The notes under the pieces were generated by a model that saw nothing but the letters and a program-made list of their open reading frames with translations, made no database searches and had not been told where the DNA came from. This document shows positions 6,662-9,207 of a stretch of DNA of 9,207 nt, piece by piece. Position 1 is the first letter of the stretch. Each line of letters opens with the position of its first letter. Made by a program: the position numbers and the translations under genes. The DNA is from an uncultured Clostridia bacterium (GTDB lineage: Bacteria > Bacillota > Clostridia > Lachnospirales > Lachnospiraceae): contig CAMONF010000298.1 of NCBI GenBank assembly GCA_946620335.1, forward strand, positions 1 to 9,207, read 5' to 3'.

Positions 6662-7681
6662 TCAGCCGTCCACCGGTGTGTACAGCAGCGTCGTAACGAT
6701 TTTCTTGATATCTTCCTGGCTGGGTGTGAAGGCATTGTAGCCGAATCTGTCCACGTAGGTTTCGCCGGAAATGGAGACCGAACCCTTGTCCTCACAGTCA
6801 AGATATGTTTTGGCCAGCCGCGAGATATCGCCAAGGCTGACCGTCGTTACCATGTAGTCCTGCAGGGCTTTGTAGAGGTCGGCCGCGAAGGCTTCGTCCT
6901 TAGAAATCTTCTCCTTAAGGACCGGTGTGACGGCTGTCAGATATTGATTCTGCCGGGACATTCGGTTGACATTCGTCCCGTCCGCCACGGTCTTCCGGCC
7001 TCGTACGAAGGCTACGGCCTGGTCGTCGGTCAGGGTGATGGTATCGCCGACTTTCATGTCGTCGCGGTTCATCTCGTCCTCGATGGTGACCGTGACGCCG
7101 CCCAGCTCATGGTTGATGATCTTGATGGCGTCCAGGTTCACGCAGACGTATTCGTCGATCGCCGCGCCAAGAAACAGGGTCGAGACGGCGAGGACCGTGT
7201 TCTCACAGCTCATCTCCATACCGTCGCCCTTGGCGTGGGCGAAAGCCAGCTGGACAGTGCTGGTGCCCAGGTCCCGCCCGTCGGCAGTCAGGTCCCGGAC
7301 CACACAGATAGTGTCCCGGTCCAACGGGATGCGGGTGTAGGACTTTTCCTGCCTGTCGACAACGAGGAGCTGGAGGAAGTCGCACTGGCCGCTGCCGATC
7401 TTGGTCGTGCCGGGCGCCTTGACGCCGGTGGCGTCTTCGCCGATCAGCAGGTAGGTGATTGTCTCCGGCTTCCGGCGGTAGCGGACGCCGTCGATCTCCA
7501 GGACCCCCTGCTCCACTGCTCTCTCCGGTTCGTCTGCCTGGGGCGCATACCGGTCAAGGACTTTATTTCCAATCAGAAGGCCGAGGAAAGCCGTGACTAA
7601 GAAGACGCCCAGGATGGCTGCCTTCCGTATGACAGCTTCCTTCTTGTCCTTTCTGGAAAGGTGTCTGTGTCTGTGGCTCAT
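6662..7681 (-). CDS. LCP (LytR-CpsA-Psr) family protein
   Basis: Seen: 339 residues with a basic N-terminus, one membrane segment (about 21-39, type II topology) and an external LCP domain from about 74. Matches to the family: TYLLIGEDA (76-84; ILLLGxDS), CDFLQLLVVD (100-109; SDTxMLxxV), SYTRIPLDRDT (114-124; usual form SIPRDT), EYVCVNLDAIKIINHELGGV (177-196), VAFVRGRKT (223-231) and NRMSRQNQYL (239-248). The arginines and aspartate of the polyprenyl-phosphate pocket are largely present (Asp101, Arg122, Arg227, Arg229, Arg240, Arg243), though the first motif is divergent. Known: LCP enzymes move polysaccharide or teichoic-acid precursors from lipid carrier to peptidoglycan outside the cell. 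The GGAGG site is close, about 4 nt before the ATG. In streptococci the LCP gene precedes cpsB; here the order is cpsB, small gene, LCP. The exact polymer it attaches is unknown. Confidence 0.88.
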   Translation of the reverse strand: MSHRHRHLSRKDKKEAVIRKAAILGVFLVTAFLGLLIGNKVLDRYAPQADEPERAVEQGVLEIDGVRYRRKPETITYLLIGEDATGVKAPGTTKIGSGQCDFLQLLVVDRQEKSYTRIPLDRDTICVVRDLTADGRDLGTSTVQLAFAHAKGDGMEMSCENTVLAVSTLFLGAAIDEYVCVNLDAIKIINHELGGVTVTIEDEMNRDDMKVGDTITLTDDQAVAFVRGRKTVADGTNVNRMSRQNQYLTAVTPVLKEKISKDEAFAADLYKALQDYMVTTVSLGDISRLAKTYLDCEDKGSVSISGETYVDRFGYNAFTPSQEDIKKIVTTLLYTPVDG

Positions 7682-7693
7682 GTCGCCTCCGTA

Positions 7694-7816
7694 TCAGCCG
7701 AAAAGGCTCTGCAGCATCGCGGCGCCCCCAGCCGGGTTCATGCGCTCGACGATCAGCAGGATCACGAGGAGCACGAAAAGCACGCCGCTGGCGATGTAGG
7801 TTTGCAGTTTGTTCAT
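7694..7816 (-). CDS. Small single-pass membrane protein in the cps operon (40 aa)
   Basis: Seen: ATG at 7814-7816 to TGA at 7694-7696. The protein starts MNKLQTYIASGVLFVLLVIL and goes on LIVERMNPAGGAAMLQSLFG. Residues 8-23 are an uninterrupted hydrophobic helix, followed by ERMNPAGG and a short amphipathic end. Support for it being real: an AGAGGT site 8 nt upstream that overlaps the end of cpsB; a start 6 nt after the cpsB stop; a stop 12 nt before the LCP start with that gene's own GGAGG in between; and without it a 141-nt hole in an otherwise tight operon. I recognise no family. Position between the phosphatase and the LCP gene suggests a small membrane partner of LCP, CpsC or CpsB (inference). 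Conservation in related cps operons would settle it. Confidence 0.75.
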   Translation of the reverse strand: MNKLQTYIASGVLFVLLVILLIVERMNPAGGAAMLQSLFG

Positions 7817-7822
7817 GGTGGT

Positions 7823-8527
7823 TTACCTCTCGATGTTAAGCAGCCTGGCGCCGAAGTCGTCCATCTCGTCGAGAAAGGCGCTTCCCAGCTTTTTACGGAG
7901 GACTTCCCTGCCCTCCCCCAGGTTCTGGACTCTGACATCGCTCCTGTGGCAGTCGCTGCCCAGAAGGCCGATGCCCTTGTATTTTAAAAGCTTCAGGGCG
8001 GGACCGCGCCTCTGCCACTTGAGCAGGGCTCCGCTGTTGATCTGGACGATGGTGTCCATGTCCATGAGGTCGTAAATGAAGCCCTTGTTCTCCCTGTACA
8101 TGAGGAAACGCTCCAGATGGGCCAGTATGACGCGGAAGCCGCGCCTTCGGATCAGAGCGTCCACCTCCTCGATGTCCTCCTCCTTCCAGGCCCGGAAGGG
8201 CATTTCCAGGAGAAGAATGTTGGTACCTGCCAGGCAGACCCGGTCAATGTCCGCAGCCCGGCTGATGCCGTGGAAAAAGGCCGTCTCAGCGCCGAGCAAA
8301 ATCCCGGGCTTGGGCGCTTCCGTCTCCATCACCTTTCTGTAGGCGGATTCCCGCCTTGAGAGAAAGGAGTCGATCCGGTCCCGGTCGGCATAGAAGTGAG
8401 GCGTAGCAACAATAAAATCGACACCCTGGTCCTGAGTCATCGCAAGCATCTTCATGGATTCCTCAAGATTTCGGCTGCCGTCATCTATTCCCGGTAGGAA
8501 ATGACTATGAAAGTCAATGATACTCAT
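7823..8527 (-). CDS. cpsB: CpsB/CapC-type PHP-fold phosphotyrosine phosphatase
   Basis: Seen: 234 residues, usual length for the family, with the PHP metal motifs in order: DFHSHFLPGIDDG (5-17; His7, His9, Asp15/16), ATPHFY (41-46; His44), GAE (79-81), LLEMPF (106-111; Glu108), VILAHLERF (133-141; His137) and GSDCHR (190-195; Asp192, His194). The site therefore looks complete. Known: a manganese-dependent cytosolic phosphatase that dephosphorylates the tyrosine tail of CpsD. First gene of the operon, about 260 nt downstream of the predicted promoter. Its ribosome site (AAAGG, 5 nt before the ATG) is weaker than others here. Fully consistent with cpsC and cpsD downstream. Confidence 0.95.
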   Translation of the reverse strand: MSIIDFHSHFLPGIDDGSRNLEESMKMLAMTQDQGVDFIVATPHFYADRDRIDSFLSRRESAYRKVMETEAPKPGILLGAETAFFHGISRAADIDRVCLAGTNILLLEMPFRAWKEEDIEEVDALIRRRGFRVILAHLERFLMYRENKGFIYDLMDMDTIVQINSGALLKWQRRGPALKLLKYKGIGLLGSDCHRSDVRVQNLGEGREVLRKKLGSAFLDEMDDFGARLLNIER

Positions 8528-8648
8528 TTTTGCCTTTCTGCCATTCTTAAAGCGCAGATACGCTACAGATCAAGCGGACACATTTGAAAGAGAAGCAGTT
8601 CAAAGTCAGGTCAGCGATCGCTGCCTTCACGCCAATCGGAGTCCTCAG

Positions 8649-8672
8649 AAAAATGGACCCGGCGTGGGTTCC
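8649..8672 (-). terminator. Second terminator-like hairpin in the cps leader
   Basis: The minus-strand RNA forms a 6-bp GC-rich stem (8672-8666 with 8660-8655, one bulged base) around a 5-nt loop, then ATTTTT (8654-8649). It follows directly on the T run of the first terminator. It is weaker than the first. Confidence 0.45.
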
Positions 8673-8673
8673 T

Positions 8674-8717
8674 AAAAAAAGACCTGACCCTCACCGGCTG
8701 CTCCGGTCAAAGTCAGG
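8674..8717 (-). terminator. Intrinsic terminator (attenuator) in the cps leader
   Basis: In minus-strand RNA, 15 positions on each side pair (8717-8703 with 8697-8683) with a single G-G mismatch and a 5-nt loop, followed by UC and seven U (8680-8674). It lies between the predicted promoter and cpsB, so full expression of the operon needs read-through. Confidence 0.8.
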
Positions 8718-8720
8718 CAT
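8691..8720 (-). CDS. Possible 9-residue leader peptide overlapping the attenuator
   Basis: ATG (8718-8720) to TGA (8691-8693) encodes MPDFDRSSR. A good site, AGAGAGGTGG (8727-8736), ends 6 nt before the ATG. The codons form the 5' arm, loop and start of the 3' arm of terminator 1, so a ribosome reading it would keep the hairpin from forming. No run of a single amino acid points to a classical amino-acid attenuator. It may be chance. Confidence 0.35.
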   Translation of the reverse strand: MPDFDRSSR

Positions 8721-8796
8721 CAGGATCCACCTCTCTATGAACCGCTTGTAATCTGCAAGCTGTTATCTACAAGACTCCCTCAATGCCTTAGAGAAC

Positions 8797-8824
8797 ATTA
8801 TAGCGGAAAAAAAAAGAAGTGCAA
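8797..8824 (-). promoter_or_regulatory. Promoter of the cps operon
   Basis: Minus strand: -35 TTGCAC (8819-8824), 16-nt spacer, perfect -10 TATAAT (8797-8802). Start of transcription would be near 8790. The spacer contains an uninterrupted run of nine T (8807-8815), which could change length by slippage. Confidence 0.75.
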
Positions 8825-8891
8825 GGGTGAATTTACTTGGTTTTTGAAAATAGTATATACCGTTACTCTTAAAACAGATACGTTGCAAAAA

Positions 8892-8962
8892 TGAGACAGA
8901 GGGACGGTCCTTTTTACGCAAAATCAAAGATTTTGCGTAAAAAGGACCGTCCCTCTGTCTCA
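8892..8962 (-). repeat. Long perfect hairpin 3, related repeat, probable nagB terminator
   Basis: Arms of 34 nt (8892-8925 and 8929-8962) are exact reverse complements around AAA. The core CAGAGGGACGGTCCTTTTT is related to hairpins 1 and 2 but has lost one T of GGTTCC and the AATC part. It starts 9 nt after the nagB stop. On the minus strand it is followed directly by five T (8887-8891), so here it can serve as an intrinsic terminator. Confidence 0.85.
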
Positions 8963-8971
8963 CTTCGATTA

Positions 8972-9207
8972 TTACAGCCTCTCAGCCTTCTCAATATCCA
9001 GGAAATACTTATAGGTATCCACCGTCAGCTCTCCGCAGGCCTCTTCATCGCAGGCGATTATGGCCCCGTTATGCATCTGCAGGGCGCTGCAGGTCCATTT
9101 CTGGGACACGCCCCCTTCCACCACGGCAGCCATGGCCCGGGCCTTGTTATGGCCGGAAATCAGCACCAGCACCTCCTTGGAATCCGTCACCGTGCCGATG
9201 CCCACAG
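8972..9207 (-). CDS. nagB: Glucosamine-6-phosphate deaminase, C-terminal part
   Basis: Seen: 77 complete codons ending at TAA (8972-8974); the 5' end lies beyond the window. The first complete codon is GTG read as internal valine (VGIGTVTDSKEVLV; NagB has TVGVGTLLDxxEV), not a start. Further matches are ISGHNKARAMAAVVEGGVSQ, WTCSALQMHNGAIIACDEEA and the terminal LTVDTYKYFLDIE. Known: NagB converts glucosamine-6-phosphate to fructose-6-phosphate and ammonia in the cytosol, feeding amino sugars into glycolysis. Active-site residues lie mostly in the missing part, so activity cannot be judged. Its own hairpin and the cps promoter separate it from the cps operon. Confidence 0.9.
   Translation of the reverse strand, partial: VGIGTVTDSKEVLVLISGHNKARAMAAVVEGGVSQKWTCSALQMHNGAIIACDEEACGELTVDTYKYFLDIEKAERL

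Larger units (their letters stand above)
8600..8717 (-). repeat. Direct repeat pair of 11 nt within the cps leader
   Basis: TCAAAGTCAGG (plus-strand reading) occurs at 8600-8610 and 8707-8717. The second copy is the 5' arm of terminator 1. The 3' arm of that terminator (GACCTGAC, 8681-8688) is also perfectly complementary over 8 nt to 8605-8612, so two mutually exclusive pairings are possible. Confidence 0.7.
8528..8790 (-). promoter_or_regulatory. Long 5' leader of the cps operon
   Basis: About 263 nt between the predicted start of transcription and cpsB. In RNA order it holds: a small hairpin GCTTG/CAAGC with a 7-nt loop (8760-8744), whose 3' arm can instead pair with an earlier CTTGTA (8773-8768); a ribosome site and 9-codon frame; terminator 1 (8674-8717); terminator 2 (8649-8672); a perfect palindrome CAGCGATCGCTG (8612-8623); and a second copy of an 11-mer from terminator 1 (8600-8610). 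This layout fits control by antitermination. No T-box or other riboswitch consensus was recognised. Confidence 0.6.

Noticed and set aside
5905..7600. Two long plus-strand open frames opposite cpsC and the LCP gene
   Set aside because: Both mirror well-supported minus-strand genes, have compositionally odd products rich in G, V and D, and lack convincing ribosome sites.
8528..8790. T-box riboswitch in the cps leader
   Set aside because: GGTGGATCC recalls the T-box antiterminator motif, but the full conserved sequence and stem I specifier region are absent and the gene is not amino-acid related.
524..8962. CRISPR repeats
   Set aside because: The three related repeats are thousands of bases apart, are self-complementary over their whole length and have no spacer array or cas gene.
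8763..8963. A 66-codon minus-strand frame upstream of the cps operon
   Set aside because: It runs through hairpin 3 and the cps promoter, and its sequence is explained by those elements.
9203..9205. GTG as a start for a short 77-aa protein at the right edge
   Set aside because: The valine is internal to the NagB motif preceding GxGTxxDxxEV; the frame is the end of a longer gene cut by the window.

Overview
The window reads as a chromosomal segment of a fermentative, Gram-positive Bacillota, most likely a Clostridia/Lachnospiraceae-like gut anaerobe. The grounds are the split CpsB/CpsC/CpsD tyrosine-phosphorylation module, an LCP-family protein, a fermentative D-lactate dehydrogenase, strong AAGGAGG-type ribosome binding sites and moderately high G+C. 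The assignment is an inference. Every gene I can support lies on the minus strand, so transcription runs from high to low coordinates.

From the right edge: the C-terminal part of nagB (glucosamine-6-phosphate deaminase) ends at 8972 and is followed at once by a long perfect hairpin (8892-8962). A promoter (8797-8824) then drives a leader of about 260 nt. The leader holds a possible 9-codon leader peptide and two terminator-like hairpins in tandem, so the operon behind it is probably controlled by antitermination. The operon is cpsB (PHP phosphotyrosine phosphatase), a previously easy-to-miss 40-residue membrane protein, an LCP protein, cpsC (Wzz-like chain-length/activator protein) and cpsD (BY-kinase). 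All are tightly spaced. No glycosyltransferase, flippase or polymerase follows, so this is a regulatory and ligation module without its biosynthetic genes in view.

After a structured 215-nt gap comes a secreted Ig-like repeat protein with its own strand-specific terminator (3856-3894), a second long hairpin (3761-3830), and a CapA-like gene with an extended -10 promoter. The CapA-like protein has lost the usual catalytic residues and carries a C-terminal domain resembling that of MurF. Next is a gene fusing a complete HPr phosphocarrier domain to a complete D-lactate dehydrogenase. It is followed by the third long hairpin (524-605) and the 5' part of an aminopeptidase P gene that runs off the left edge.

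The points most worth attention are the HPr::D-LDH fusion (His15 kept, Ser46 replaced by Arg), the pseudo-CapA/MurF-C fusion, the antitermination-type leader, the 40-aa membrane protein inside the cps operon, and a family of three long perfect hairpins sharing a GGGACGGT(T)CCTTTT core. In two of these hairpins each arm is itself a palindrome with covarying bases. All assignments come from reading the sequence; no database search was run.
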